This document shows positions 1 to 7,500 of a stretch of 13,835 bases of DNA, piece after piece; position 1 is the stretch's first letter; every line of letters begins with the position of its first letter. Source of the stretch: Ruminococcus sp. Lineage in GTDB: Bacteria > Bacillota > Clostridia > Oscillospirales > Ruminococcaceae. The DNA is taken from the NCBI GenBank assembly GCA_024697705.1, contig JAILFF010000272.1, positions 1 through 13,835 on the forward strand. The letters run 5' to 3'. Below the pieces are notes generated by a model. It ran no database searches and was not told where the DNA came from. It saw only the letters and a program-made list of their open reading frames with translations. The translations under genes and the position numbers were made by a program.

Positions 1-1
1 C

Positions 2-403
2 GAACAGGTAAAGCCGAAAGCAGAAAGCAAAAAGATCGTGATAAAATATACCCGCGAAAGCCATACGGCAAAATTCGACAGCAAATGGACTCGGGAGGCT
101 CTTTTCAATATCCTTGACAATGCCGTGAAATATTCCCCCGAGCAAAGCACCCTCACCGTTTCCGTGCAGATGTACGAGATGTTCGCCTGCATATCAGCGG
201 CAGACAACGGGATAGGCATCGCGGAGGAAGAGCTTCCGCGCATTTTCGGAAGGTTTTACAGAGGGCAGAACGTCCGCGAGCAAAGCGGCGTCGGCATAGG
301 GCTGTATCTCAGCCGCAGGATCATCGAGGAACAGGGCGGATATATCACGGTAGAATCGAAGATCGGGAAAGGTTCGGAGTTCAGGATTTTTTTGCCGAGA
401 TAA
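2..403 (+). CDS. Sensor histidine kinase, C-terminal catalytic part (5' truncated by the window)
   Basis: The reading frame is open from base 2 to the TAA at 401-403, so the GTG at 38 is an internal codon and not the start. The 133 visible residues are the HATPase_c domain of a membrane histidine kinase, which phosphorylates itself and passes the phosphate to a partner response regulator. The ATP-binding boxes are all present: an N-box (ALFNILDNAVKYS), a G1 box (DNGIGIAEEELPRIF) followed by the F-box GRFYRG, and a G2 box (GVGIGLYLSRRIIEEQGG). The protein ends in GKGSEFRIFLPR, a normal kinase C-terminus. The phospho-acceptor histidine and any sensor domain lie left of the window, probably with the partner regulator. 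It converges on the second kinase at 560-1846 and is not part of that operon. Family call is secure; the signal is unknown. Confidence 0.93.
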   Translation, partial: EQVKPKAESKKIVIKYTRESHTAKFDSKWTREALFNILDNAVKYSPEQSTLTVSVQMYEMFACISAADNGIGIAEEELPRIFGRFYRGQNVREQSGVGIGLYLSRRIIEEQGGYITVESKIGKGSEFRIFLPR

Positions 404-450
404 AAGCAGGCAAACCGCAATCAATGGAAACACCCACTTATACAGTGAAC

Positions 451-546
451 AGTGAACAGTGAACAGTTACGGTGTTCGCTGCGCTCACAGATCTTATTTT
501 TCAAATACAGAGCCGTAAGGCGCTCCTTAACTATTCACTGTTCACT
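451..546. repeat. Small inverted-repeat element made of ACAGTGA units (MITE-like)
   Basis: The unit ACAGTGA occurs three times in tandem at 442-462. The arm AGTGAACAGTGAACAGTTA (451-469) is repeated in inverted orientation at 528-546 with 18 of 19 positions matching, around a 58-base core. The element lies between two convergent kinase genes. It has no coding potential. Repeats of this kind are often dispersed in Firmicute and cyanobacterial genomes, so this is probably a copy of a non-autonomous or structural repeat. Transcribed, it would fold into a long hairpin and could help terminate both genes. Nothing else is recognisable in 404-559. Confidence 0.7.
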
Positions 547-559
547 TATCACAATAAGG

Positions 560-1846
560 TCAATCCCCGATGCAGATGATGAATTCCATCTCGGACGTTT
601 CTTCAAGCCTTCTCGCCAGTATCGTTCCGCCGAGCCTTTTTACGATCTCGTGCGCTACGAAAAGTCCTATGCCGCTGCCGTCCTTCTCCGAAGCGTTTGA
701 ACCGCGCCAATAGCTGCGGAATACATAAGGCAGCTCCTTTTCGGGCAGCAGTTCGCCTTTGTTTCTGACGACAATACAGATCTCGTCGTCACGGTACGAA
801 AGCTCGACGGAGATACCGCCGCCGTCGCCGTATTTCAGCGCGTTTTCGATAAGCTGCGAGATCACGCGGAACAATCCCCACCTGTCGCTGTTTACAAGCT
901 TGTCCCCCTCTGTTATGAAACGAAGCGGCACACGCGATATCTCCATTCGGTCAGCGAATTCCTTTTCGATCATGGTCTTTAATTCGCCGAGATAAAACGG
1001 GTTCAGATCGGGTTCGTAATCGGTCACGGAGGTAGCGGCGCTGTTCAGCAGATCGTTAGCCATTTTGCCTATCTTGTCGGCGTTCGCGTCGATCTTTGCC
1101 GCTATCTCGGCGTCGCGGCTCTCGGGATACAGCCCCGTCATCACCGCAGAGGCGTACAGCCTTATGTTCGCAACGGGCGTTTTTACTCCGTGCGCTATCG
1201 AGGCGATAAGCGTCTGCCGTTCGTATTCCAGCCTGCTTATGCGCCGCCTGCCGTCTTCAAGCCGATCGGCAAGCATATTCATTCCCCAGATATACTTTCC
1301 GAAGTATCTGCTCCTGCTTTCCGGCAGCCTCTGCGAAGTCTGCTCCCGTGCGAGCCGCTCGGGGTATTCCGAAAGCTCGCCGAACGGCTTTATCACATTG
1401 CGATAGATATAAATAAGGAACGCCCCCGACAGCAGAAAACACAGACTCATCAGCGCCGCCGCGACTGCCGTTACCGCAGTGTCGCTCCGTGCTTCGCTTT
1501 CGTACTGCACCGCCCCGACGAATCGTCCGCCGCGCCTTACCGCACACACCGAAGAACTGCCGCTGCCTTTCATAACGAACGTGTTGCCGCTGTTTTCATC
1601 TATCGGCACGAATTCGATATGATCGGGGCAATCGGGGTATTCCGCCCGCCAGCTTTCAAAGCGCTGTGAGATCGTTTCGGCAGGCTCGGTTTCGGCGGCG
1701 GCTATCTCGGCATTTATCCGGTTTATCGTCACGTTCGCCGAGCTGCCGCGTCTGCTGCTGTGTATGCCGTACCAGATACAGAACCCGCCCGCCGAAACGA
1801 TATAGCAAAGCGCCAGCAGAACGGCAAATAGCTTTATTTCTTTCAT
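560..1846 (-). CDS. Two-transmembrane sensor histidine kinase
   Basis: The 428-residue inner-membrane kinase presumably phosphorylates the response regulator encoded just upstream. Transmembrane segments are at about residues 5-27 and 124-149. They enclose an extracytoplasmic domain of about 95 residues, so this is not a BceS-type intramembrane-sensing kinase. A HAMP-like linker (about 150-205) is followed by the dimerisation helix with phospho-acceptor His219 in SIAHGVKTP. Next come the N-box QLIENALKYG (Asn335), a G1 region VVRNKGELLPEKELPYVF and the G2 box GSGIGLFVAHEIV. The usual DxGxG of G1 reads NKGEL, a variation seen in some kinases of this type. The start ATG (1844-1846) overlaps the regulator's TGA as ATGA, so translation is probably coupled. 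It is the last gene of the five-gene minus operon. Family is secure; the signal is unknown. Confidence 0.93.
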   Translation of the reverse strand: MKEIKLFAVLLALCYIVSAGGFCIWYGIHSSRRGSSANVTINRINAEIAAAETEPAETISQRFESWRAEYPDCPDHIEFVPIDENSGNTFVMKGSGSSSVCAVRRGGRFVGAVQYESEARSDTAVTAVAAALMSLCFLLSGAFLIYIYRNVIKPFGELSEYPERLAREQTSQRLPESRSRYFGKYIWGMNMLADRLEDGRRRISRLEYERQTLIASIAHGVKTPVANIRLYASAVMTGLYPESRDAEIAAKIDANADKIGKMANDLLNSAATSVTDYEPDLNPFYLGELKTMIEKEFADRMEISRVPLRFITEGDKLVNSDRWGLFRVISQLIENALKYGDGGGISVELSYRDDEICIVVRNKGELLPEKELPYVFRSYWRGSNASEKDGSGIGLFVAHEIVKRLGGTILARRLEETSEMEFIICIGD

Positions 1847-2523
1847 TTTATCTCACCAAATATGTAGCCGCGCTTGGGAACGGTGCGTATAAGCTTCGGG
1901 GAATTCGGCTCGTTTTCGATCTTTTCGCGCAGCCAGCGTATATGAACGCTCACGGTGGAGGGCTCGGTGAAGCAGTCTATCCCCCACACTCTGTTGAAAA
2001 GCTCGTCTCTCGAAAGCGCCTCTCCCTCGTGCTCCATCATAAAGCGCAGCAGCTCGAATTCCTTTGCGTTTAGCGAGAGCGCTTTGCCGTCCTTTGTTGC
2101 CCTTCGCGACGACGGGTCGAGGGTTATGCCGCAGCTTTCAAGGATATCCCCCGTCTGAGTCTCTTTGCTCCGACGAAGCAGCGCCCGCACCTTCGCCGTG
2201 AGCACCTTTATCGAAAACGGCTTGTCGATGTAGTCGTCGGCGCCGTTCTCGTAGCCTGTCAGCTTGCTGTCTTCGTCGGTGAGGGCGCTCATCAGGATTA
2301 TCGGCAGGCTGCGCTTTTTGCGGATAGCAGCACAGGTCTCAAAGCCGTTCATTCCCGGAAGCATAACGTCCAGGAGCGCCAGCCCGAATCGTTCCTCCGA
2401 AAGCAGCTCAAGGGCTGTTTCGGCAGACGTACACAGCCTTGCCGAAAAGCCCTCTTTTGCAAGAAAATCTTTTACCAGACCACCCATCTCGGGGTCGTCT
2501 TCTATTATAATGATATCCGTCAT
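1843..2523 (-). CDS. OmpR/PhoB-family response regulator
   Basis: The 226-residue DNA-binding regulator has an N-terminal receiver domain (about 1-118) and a C-terminal winged helix (about 128-222). The receiver has the acidic pair Asp9/Asp10, phospho-acceptor Asp52 in LLDVMLPGMNG, Ser79 and Lys101 in KPF. The effector domain ends in the typical VHIRWLREKIE recognition helix and IRTVPKRGYIF wing. The ATG at 2521-2523 is chosen because the receiver begins there (MTDIIIIEDD) and a GGAGG site (2534-2530) sits 6 bases upstream. The same frame is open further up to 2856, but that part is inside the hydrolase gene and has no receiver sequence. The start overlaps the hydrolase stop as ATGA and the stop overlaps the kinase start the same way. 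Likely targets are the two promoters in 7132-7500, which is an inference from layout. Confidence 0.95.
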   Translation of the reverse strand: MTDIIIIEDDPEMGGLVKDFLAKEGFSARLCTSAETALELLSEERFGLALLDVMLPGMNGFETCAAIRKKRSLPIILMSALTDEDSKLTGYENGADDYIDKPFSIKVLTAKVRALLRRSKETQTGDILESCGITLDPSSRRATKDGKALSLNAKEFELLRFMMEHEGEALSRDELFNRVWGIDCFTEPSTVSVHIRWLREKIENEPNSPKLIRTVPKRGYIFGEIK

Positions 2524-3914
2524 GTTGTTCCTCCGTGCCAGCTTCCGAGGTCGATGAATTCGGGCGTATCGGGATTTTTTTTCTCTCCCGCGAATACTGC
2601 CTGAAGCGTGTCGTCCGAGTAGTCCGCGATGACCATGTGAACGGTGCCCGCATTTCGGAAATTGGTTATTATATTGTTCTGCTTCTCGCAGGTCAGCAGT
2701 TCCTTGAATCTGCCGACGGTCAGCTTTTCGTCGGTGCAGAACAGCTTTCTGTATTTCTTCCACCTTGTTATATTGACCTCGGAGCCTGTCAGACCGTCGT
2801 AATTCCCGTCGGCGGCGAAGCAGTTGACTATGCACAGCACGTTCGGGTCGTCCCATTCAACGCCCGGGTTGAGTTTTGTGCTGCCGTCGCGCAGCAGGGA
2901 GCATCCGTCCTTTTCCTCGTTGCCCGTGCAGACAAGCTCTGCGCAGAGCGCTTCATTGCGGTCGGTCAGCATCACATTCACGCACCATGTGTAATACTTG
3001 CTGCGCTCGACTACATATTCCCCCGCTTCACGCGCCGTGGTAAAGTTTTCGAGACAGTGCCGCATATCGAAGGAATAGCTCGTCCTGCCCTCACATTCAT
3101 AGGGAGTGTCGCTTCCCGAGCCGACGTCGAACTCGCTAACCATAAGCCCGTCGTCGTTTATCGCAGTCAGAGGTGAAAGCACGCCTATCTGCGTCACCGC
3201 GGTAAACGATCTGCTGCCGTTTTTCATGCGCAGTACGCAGTGCGCCCGACAGATCTGCCTGTCGCTTCCGAGATCCCAGTCGAGCAGGCGGACGCTCAGT
3301 CTTTCTCCCGTTGCGGTGCGGCTGCCGTCAACGCTTACCGCGCTGCACATGGTAGGTCTCAGCACATCGGGAACAAGGCTTACGAGCTTCGCCTCGTCCG
3401 CGGAAAGCACACCGTCCTCGGTAAAGCCCGTTCTGCCCCCGCTCACGCCCTCTGCGAAGCCCTCCAGTTCATCGCGGTATTCGGGATCAATGGCTTCCAC
3501 CAGCGTGTCGATACGCTTCTTTACTCCCGAATAATCTCCGTTAAGCTCGGAAAAGGCGTTCCTTATGTTTTCAAACATATACGGCTCAAGATCTTCTCCG
3601 AGATCGTCGCAGGCTTTCAGCAGCGTTTCTCCGTATGCCTTTCCCACATCATAATGAGAGCCCTTCTCCAGATCGAGCGTGACGTCGTAATAGCTCTCTT
3701 TTTTCTCTATGACGCACAGCCCGTCCGCGGAGGTGAAGGTCTCTGTCGCAGGCTGCTTTGTCGGCGCTACTCCTTCATAGTGGTTTTCGATGTACAGATC
3801 GGCGACGGGCTTTAGCGGAGTCTCCGACGGCGGCGGCGTAAAGCTTTTCCCGCAGCCCGAAAGCACCGCTGCCGCCATAACAGCCGCAAAGCACCGTGCA
3901 AGCAGCTTTTTCAT
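2520..3914 (-). CDS. Secreted lipoprotein of the C45 Ntn-hydrolase/acyltransferase family
   Basis: The 464-residue protein starts with a lipoprotein signal peptide (MKKLLARCFAA...) and lipobox L18-S-G-C21, so it should be anchored outside the membrane. A proline-rich linker follows. The body matches the C45 (acyl-CoA:6-aminopenicillanate acyltransferase-like) Ntn hydrolases: a SHYDVGKAYGETL motif near 86-98, a DELEGFAEG helix near 148-156, then MCSAVSVDGSRTATGE with the presumed autocatalytic nucleophile Cys190. RLLDWD follows at 209-214, giving Arg209 and Asp212 where the family usually reads RNxDW. Such enzymes self-cleave before the Cys and then split or transfer amide-linked acyl groups. 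Length fits the family with an added signal and linker. It begins one base after the ABC ATPase stop and overlaps the response-regulator start. Substrate unknown: acyl amide, antibiotic or peptide are all possible. Family is confident; activity is inferred. Confidence 0.85.
   Translation of the reverse strand: MKKLLARCFAAVMAAAVLSGCGKSFTPPPSETPLKPVADLYIENHYEGVAPTKQPATETFTSADGLCVIEKKESYYDVTLDLEKGSHYDVGKAYGETLLKACDDLGEDLEPYMFENIRNAFSELNGDYSGVKKRIDTLVEAIDPEYRDELEGFAEGVSGGRTGFTEDGVLSADEAKLVSLVPDVLRPTMCSAVSVDGSRTATGERLSVRLLDWDLGSDRQICRAHCVLRMKNGSRSFTAVTQIGVLSPLTAINDDGLMVSEFDVGSGSDTPYECEGRTSYSFDMRHCLENFTTAREAGEYVVERSKYYTWCVNVMLTDRNEALCAELVCTGNEEKDGCSLLRDGSTKLNPGVEWDDPNVLCIVNCFAADGNYDGLTGSEVNITRWKKYRKLFCTDEKLTVGRFKELLTCEKQNNIITNFRNAGTVHMVIADYSDDTLQAVFAGEKKNPDTPEFIDLGSWHGGTT
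2530..2534 (-). promoter_or_regulatory. Ribosome binding site fixing the response-regulator start
   Basis: GGAGG on the minus strand is 6 bases before the ATG at 2523. It lies inside the final codons of the upstream hydrolase and decides for the short start over the 337-codon open frame. Confidence 0.8.
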
Positions 3915-3915
3915 A

Positions 3916-4674
3916 TCACCACCCCCTGTCCATGAGCCATGTGTTCAGTTCGCGCTCGCGTTTTGTAAGCTCGTTCTCGTTTTCAAGCTTGCCGAGCTTA
4001 AGCTCGCCCCGTATATCCCCGTCGAGCAGGTAAAGAACTCTGTCGCTTTGCGCGGCAACTCTTACGCTGTGTGTTATCATCATCACGGCGGTACCCGTCC
4101 TGTTCGCGGCTGTCAGCTCGCGCATCACCTCTTCGGCGGCTCTCGAATTGAGCGCCCCCGTCGGCTCGTCGGCGAATATTATCTTCGGTTCGTTGATAAG
4201 CGCCCTGCACAGGCAGGCTCTTTGCAGCTGACCGCCCGATATCTCGGTGATCTCCCGCTCGGCACATTCGATTATCCCGAGCCTGCGCATCAGCTGCTCG
4301 GCGCGTTCGCGTACCTTTGCTCTGTCGCCGCCCGCCTGAAATCCGGGCATGAGGATATTGTCAAGCACGCACAGCTTTTTGAGCATATACATCTGCTGAA
4401 AAATAAAACCCATTTCGTTAAGACGAAGCTTTGCAAGCTCCTTTTTCCCGAGCTTTGCGATATCTCTGTCCCCGAACAGCACCTTGCCCGAGGTCATAGC
4501 GTCCATGCCGCTTATGGTGTACAGCAGCGTGGATTTTCCGCTTCCGCTGGGACCCATCACACAGACGAACTCGCCCTCGCCGATCTCCAGATCAACGCCG
4601 CGAAGAACGTTGTTGCTGCTGCCTTTCAGTATATATGTCTTGCAGAGCGATTCTGCGGATAACAGCTTTTCCAT
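3916..4674 (-). CDS. ABC transporter ATP-binding protein (MacB/BceA-type)
   Basis: The 252-residue ATPase powers the FtsX-type permease encoded immediately upstream. It has Walker A GPSGSGKST (41-49), the Q-loop Gln93 in FIFQQMYMLKK, signature ISGGQLQRA (145-153), Walker B IIFADEP (165-171) followed by TGALNS, and switch His202. The last 30 or so residues form a charged C-terminal tail (ELKLGKLENENELTKRERE) longer than in the minimal family. The ATG at 4674 is preferred to the in-frame GTG at 4683 because that GTG falls inside AAGGGTG, which makes a good ribosome binding site for the ATG. It starts 21 bases after the permease stop, and its last codons carry the ribosome binding site of the lipoprotein gene. 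Transporters of this class export or extract peptides and lipophilic compounds or drive cell-wall enzymes. The cargo here is unknown. Confidence 0.95.
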   Translation of the reverse strand: MEKLLSAESLCKTYILKGSSNNVLRGVDLEIGEGEFVCVMGPSGSGKSTLLYTISGMDAMTSGKVLFGDRDIAKLGKKELAKLRLNEMGFIFQQMYMLKKLCVLDNILMPGFQAGGDRAKVRERAEQLMRRLGIIECAEREITEISGGQLQRACLCRALINEPKIIFADEPTGALNSRAAEEVMRELTAANRTGTAVMMITHSVRVAAQSDRVLYLLDGDIRGELKLGKLENENELTKRERELNTWLMDRGW

Positions 4675-4695
4675 ACTCTTCACCCTTAACCCTTC

Positions 4696-7131
4696 TTACT
4701 CCTCGCCTATCCTGCTTATGCTTATACTGCCGAGCCCCGAAAGCTTTATCATCGACGCCGCGCCCACTACGAGCAGCGCTCCGAATGGTATGATACCGAA
4801 GCTGAACAGATACTCGGGGTTGAACCTGAATCCGGTAAGTTCGAGGCTCTCAAACAGCTTGGCGATGAACAGCGAGCCGACAGTCTTTACGAATATCACG
4901 GCAAGAACTGCCGCGGCTGCCGCAAGAACAAGTATCCTTATCATCTGCCACGCCCGCAGGCTGCCGTCCGTAAAGCCCATGCTCTTCATGAGCGCTATCT
5001 CGCGGGTCTCCTCGGTGATAAATATATTCATATAGAGATAGGTCATAAGCACTATGATGAATATTCCCGCACCGCCCATGATGTACTCAACCAATGCGAA
5101 TATGCGGTCGTACTCTTCAAGATAGCGTTTGGCATTCTGCTTGCCGTCCAGAACAGCCGCGCCCGGGTACAGTTCTTCTATCTGTTTTATTACCGCGGGT
5201 TTGTCCTTATCGTCGGCGTGAATGACAAACGAAAGAGCCGTTCTGCCAAGCACAAAGCCGTCCTTGTATTCATCACTCAGTATCGCAAAATTTTCTCCGC
5301 CGTGATTCTCGATAGCGTCGATAAAGCCCGTTATCACAAACTGCTTTTCGCGCACCTCTTCCGTCATGTTGTCCCCCGCGTTCTCGTACACACGCATCGT
5401 TATGATGTCGCCCACCCGCAAGCCGTACTGCGAAGCGGTGTAGTAGCTCATAGCCAACTCGTTTTCAAGCTTCGGGGCGCAGCCGCCCTTTCGGTAGGTG
5501 TAGCGCTCGGGGTGCGCTCCGTCGAAATACATGGAATAGGTGATCTCGCGTTCTCCGATGAGCAGTACGGCACGGTTATATTTCGCAACGTCTATCTCCG
5601 CGGGGATCCCCGCCTCCGCAAAGTCGTCGTTCATCAGCTCGAATATGCCCTTGCCCGACGCTCCCGCACGCTTTATCATACTGCTGCGCAAGGTGTCTTC
5701 GTCGAGTTCTATCGCGAAATCAAGCGCATAGCAGCTTGAATAGCACATGAATTTCTCACTGATGACTGTATTGCGCAGGTTCACGATGATAAGTATTATG
5801 CTTATTGCCAGCGTGTAGGATATCAAGAGGAAAATATATCTCTTGAAGCGCTTTAATATATCCGAAAGCGCCAAGTACATCGGCACGGGCATCTTTTTAC
5901 GCTTGAAGAGGTACAGCACCGCGCTGCGTCCGAAGCGCTCGCCGCGGTTCTCGCCGTGTATCGCGTCGATTACGGAGATCTTTTTTATGCGCCGCATAAC
6001 TCCGAGAGAGAAAAGGATCATAACGGCGGCTATGGCAAGCACCGAAACGGAGCCCCACAGCATCATGGTGCCGAAGGTCGGAGCGATGGTATTCGGGCTG
6101 AACAGCCGAAAGAGTATCCGCGAAACGGGAACGCCGAGCAGTATCCCCGCAATGCCGCCGATGAGAGCGAAGCCTATGTATTTTGCCGAGAACAGCCAGC
6201 GGAAGCCGAAGGACTCGATGCCCATAGCCCGCATCATGCCTATCTCCTTTTCCTCCTCCTTTAGCGAGGCGATAATGGTAAAGCGTATCGTCATTAAGAT
6301 TATCAGTATCATGAAAACGCTTATGAGGAACACGAACACCGAGATTATCATCGTCATGACCTCCTCGTTGGAAAGGTTCCCGAGATATCTTTGTCGCACC
6401 GATACATCGTGTTCGAGAAACTGCGAGTACAGATCGTCAGATATAGTCCATGTCTCAAAATCCTCGGGCTTTTCCTTTCGCAGTGCAAGACCGTACAGAT
6501 CGGAGATATAGTGGCTGTCGGCGGAAAGCACGGCATAGTCCTCGTCGGAAACGATATATCTTGTCCACCAGTCGAGCTGATCCTTGAAGAAGCCGCATAT
6601 TGTCAGTTCGTAGATATAGCCCATCTCGGTTGTGACGCGGAAGGTATCGCCCACCTCGGCGCCCGTTATGCTCTTTAGCGACACGGGCAGCGCCGCGCAG
6701 CCGTTCGGCACGGTGAAGGGCTTGTCGTTCAGATCGAATACAAGATCGTACTTGTCGGGCATCGTGGTGATATAGTGGCTCCTGCTCGAAAATGAAGAGT
6801 TTTTCTTTTCATCGAGAAGATCGAAATCAAACTGCTCCGAGGAAAACCTTGTCATTTCGCTGCGGCTGTATTCTGTTACGTTCTCCGAACCGCCGAACAC
6901 CTCATCGGCAACTTCGCGCCTGCTGTCGATCCTGCATCGGCGGGAATCTATAATAAACTTGATATCGGAAGACGACGATATCTCCGCGGTGTGCCAATAA
7001 CCCGTGAAATACGAATATATCTGCACCGTCCCCGCAAACACCAGCACGGATGCTGCCGCCATAAACATTATCAGCACCGCGTTGAAAGCTTTGCTGTGTT
7101 TCAATTCGCTTTTCAGCATTTTCAAAAACAT
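4696..7131 (-). CDS. ABC transporter permease with two FtsX domains
   Basis: The 811-residue membrane protein has the duplicated architecture of large FtsX/MacB-like permeases. TM1 is at about 17-38, followed by a large extracytoplasmic domain (about 40-255). The first FtsX domain (about 258-392) has three helices and the coupling motif EEEKEIGMMRAMG. Half two begins with a TM near 432-453, has a second extracytoplasmic domain (about 455-680), and ends in an FtsX domain (about 683-805) with TEETREIALMKSMG. That gives eight helices, not the ten of BceB. The ATG at 7131 is chosen over the GTG at 7140 because GGGGTG (7143-7138) is a ribosome binding site 6 bases upstream of it and the GTG lies within that site. 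It is the first gene of the five-gene minus operon. Cargo is unknown. Confidence 0.92.
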   Translation of the reverse strand: MFLKMLKSELKHSKAFNAVLIMFMAAASVLVFAGTVQIYSYFTGYWHTAEISSSSDIKFIIDSRRCRIDSRREVADEVFGGSENVTEYSRSEMTRFSSEQFDFDLLDEKKNSSFSSRSHYITTMPDKYDLVFDLNDKPFTVPNGCAALPVSLKSITGAEVGDTFRVTTEMGYIYELTICGFFKDQLDWWTRYIVSDEDYAVLSADSHYISDLYGLALRKEKPEDFETWTISDDLYSQFLEHDVSVRQRYLGNLSNEEVMTMIISVFVFLISVFMILIILMTIRFTIIASLKEEEKEIGMMRAMGIESFGFRWLFSAKYIGFALIGGIAGILLGVPVSRILFRLFSPNTIAPTFGTMMLWGSVSVLAIAAVMILFSLGVMRRIKKISVIDAIHGENRGERFGRSAVLYLFKRKKMPVPMYLALSDILKRFKRYIFLLISYTLAISIILIIVNLRNTVISEKFMCYSSCYALDFAIELDEDTLRSSMIKRAGASGKGIFELMNDDFAEAGIPAEIDVAKYNRAVLLIGEREITYSMYFDGAHPERYTYRKGGCAPKLENELAMSYYTASQYGLRVGDIITMRVYENAGDNMTEEVREKQFVITGFIDAIENHGGENFAILSDEYKDGFVLGRTALSFVIHADDKDKPAVIKQIEELYPGAAVLDGKQNAKRYLEEYDRIFALVEYIMGGAGIFIIVLMTYLYMNIFITEETREIALMKSMGFTDGSLRAWQMIRILVLAAAAAVLAVIFVKTVGSLFIAKLFESLELTGFRFNPEYLFSFGIIPFGALLVVGAASMIKLSGLGSISISRIGEE

Positions 7132-7168
7132 GATCTTCACCCCGATGTTTTCGCATACCGTTTGTTTT

Positions 7169-7174
7169 ATTATA
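7169..7174 (-). promoter_or_regulatory. Candidate -10 box for the minus exporter-regulator operon
   Basis: A perfect TATAAT on the minus strand (7174 to 7169) lies 37 bases before the permease ATG. No good TTGACA is seen at 16-18 bases upstream (the 17-base position reads ATCGCA), which fits a promoter that needs an activator. The tandem heptamer ATCCGAT at 7215-7228 sits about 41-54 bases upstream of this box, where OmpR-type regulators often bind. Confidence 0.5.
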
Positions 7175-7242
7175 ACTTATCTTAGCACCGATGCGATTAA
7201 AAAAGCTTTAAATAATCCGATATCCGATAAATTTCGGCATAT

Positions 7243-7393
7243 TTTACAAATTTCGATCGAGTGTTTTATTGATAATTACAAAACAAGGGCATATAGTGCG
7301 TCATAAAGAACATGAAAATCAAATACTGTTGACTCCGTTTCCGCTTCGATGAGTTCTTTTTTCGCTTGTATTCCGTTTATTTACAATTTCCGA
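7243..7393 (+). repeat. Two near-identical 14-base motifs, one towards each divergent promoter
   Basis: TTTACAAATTTCGA (7243-7256) and TTTACAATTTCCGA (7380-7393) are direct copies that differ by a one-base indel and a C/CC change. They lie about 69 and 56 bases upstream of the candidate minus and plus -10 boxes. A shorter AAATTTCG is also repeated at 7229-7236 and 7248-7255, with a 19-base period. They may be response-regulator sites, but in A+T-rich DNA chance is a real alternative. Confidence 0.3.
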
Positions 7394-7398
7394 ATAAA

Positions 7399-7429
7399 AT
7401 CTGTCAAAACTGTTAGATTTCAGACAGAT
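7399..7429 (+). promoter_or_regulatory. Inverted repeat, candidate operator upstream of the plus exporter operon
   Basis: ATCTGTC (7399-7405) and GACAGAT (7423-7429) are perfect inverted 7-base arms separated by 17 bases. They end 19 bases before the extended -10, so a bound dimer would cover the -35 region. That suggests repression or close-contact activation. Confidence 0.4.
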
Positions 7430-7445
7430 TCTCGTAAGGATCGTT

Positions 7446-7454
7446 TGTTACAAT
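7446..7454 (+). promoter_or_regulatory. Extended -10 promoter element for the plus ABC exporter
   Basis: TGTTACAAT matches the extended -10 pattern (TGn followed by TACAAT). The hexamer 17 bases upstream reads AGATTC, a poor -35, again in keeping with activator dependence. The predicted start of transcription is near 7461. Confidence 0.5.
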
Positions 7455-7457
7455 AAT

Positions 7458-7486
7458 TGCAGTGAAAGAAATTCACTGCATTTTTT
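7458..7486 (+). promoter_or_regulatory. Terminator-like hairpin or palindromic operator before the plus ABC ATPase
   Basis: TGCAGTGAA (7458-7466) and TTCACTGCA (7472-7480) form a perfect 9-bp stem with a 5-base loop, followed directly by six T. It looks like an intrinsic terminator, but lies only 14 bases before the ATG and overlaps the predicted transcription start. It could be an attenuator for longer transcripts, a 5' stabilising hairpin or a DNA operator. Confidence 0.5.
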
Positions 7487-7500
7487 GTGAGGTGAGATAA

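Larger units (their letters stand above)
7132..7500. promoter_or_regulatory. Divergent regulatory region between the two exporter operons
   Basis: The 369 bases between the two start codons are clearly more A+T rich than the flanking genes and hold no credible gene. They contain a candidate -10 for each direction, a tandem heptamer ATCCGAT (7215-7228), a pair of similar 14-base sequences, an inverted repeat and a start-proximal hairpin. The notable ones are listed separately. The layout fits joint control of both operons by the response regulator encoded in the minus operon. Confidence 0.75.

Noticed and set aside
2..37. Start codon for the left kinase fragment at GTG 38
   Set aside because: The frame is open through base 2 and the protein lacks its histidine-containing domain, so the gene continues beyond the window.
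442..469. Possible CRISPR or tandem-repeat array
   Set aside because: The ACAGTGA copies are contiguous without unique spacers and only three in number; the inverted second arm fits a hairpin element.
2524..2856. Upstream extension of the response-regulator frame to 337 codons
   Set aside because: The added part overlaps the hydrolase gene and is basic, low-quality protein; the receiver domain begins exactly at the ATG at 2523, which has its own GGAGG.
3790..4662. Plus-strand open frame of 290 codons
   Set aside because: It runs antisense to the ABC ATPase, whose Walker and signature motifs are complete; no domain is visible in the antisense product.
7132..7140. GTG start at 7140 for the permease (and likewise GTG at 4683 and 8168 for its neighbours)
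   Set aside because: In all three cases the GTG lies within the GGTG or GGGTG of the ribosome binding site for an ATG 9 bases further on.
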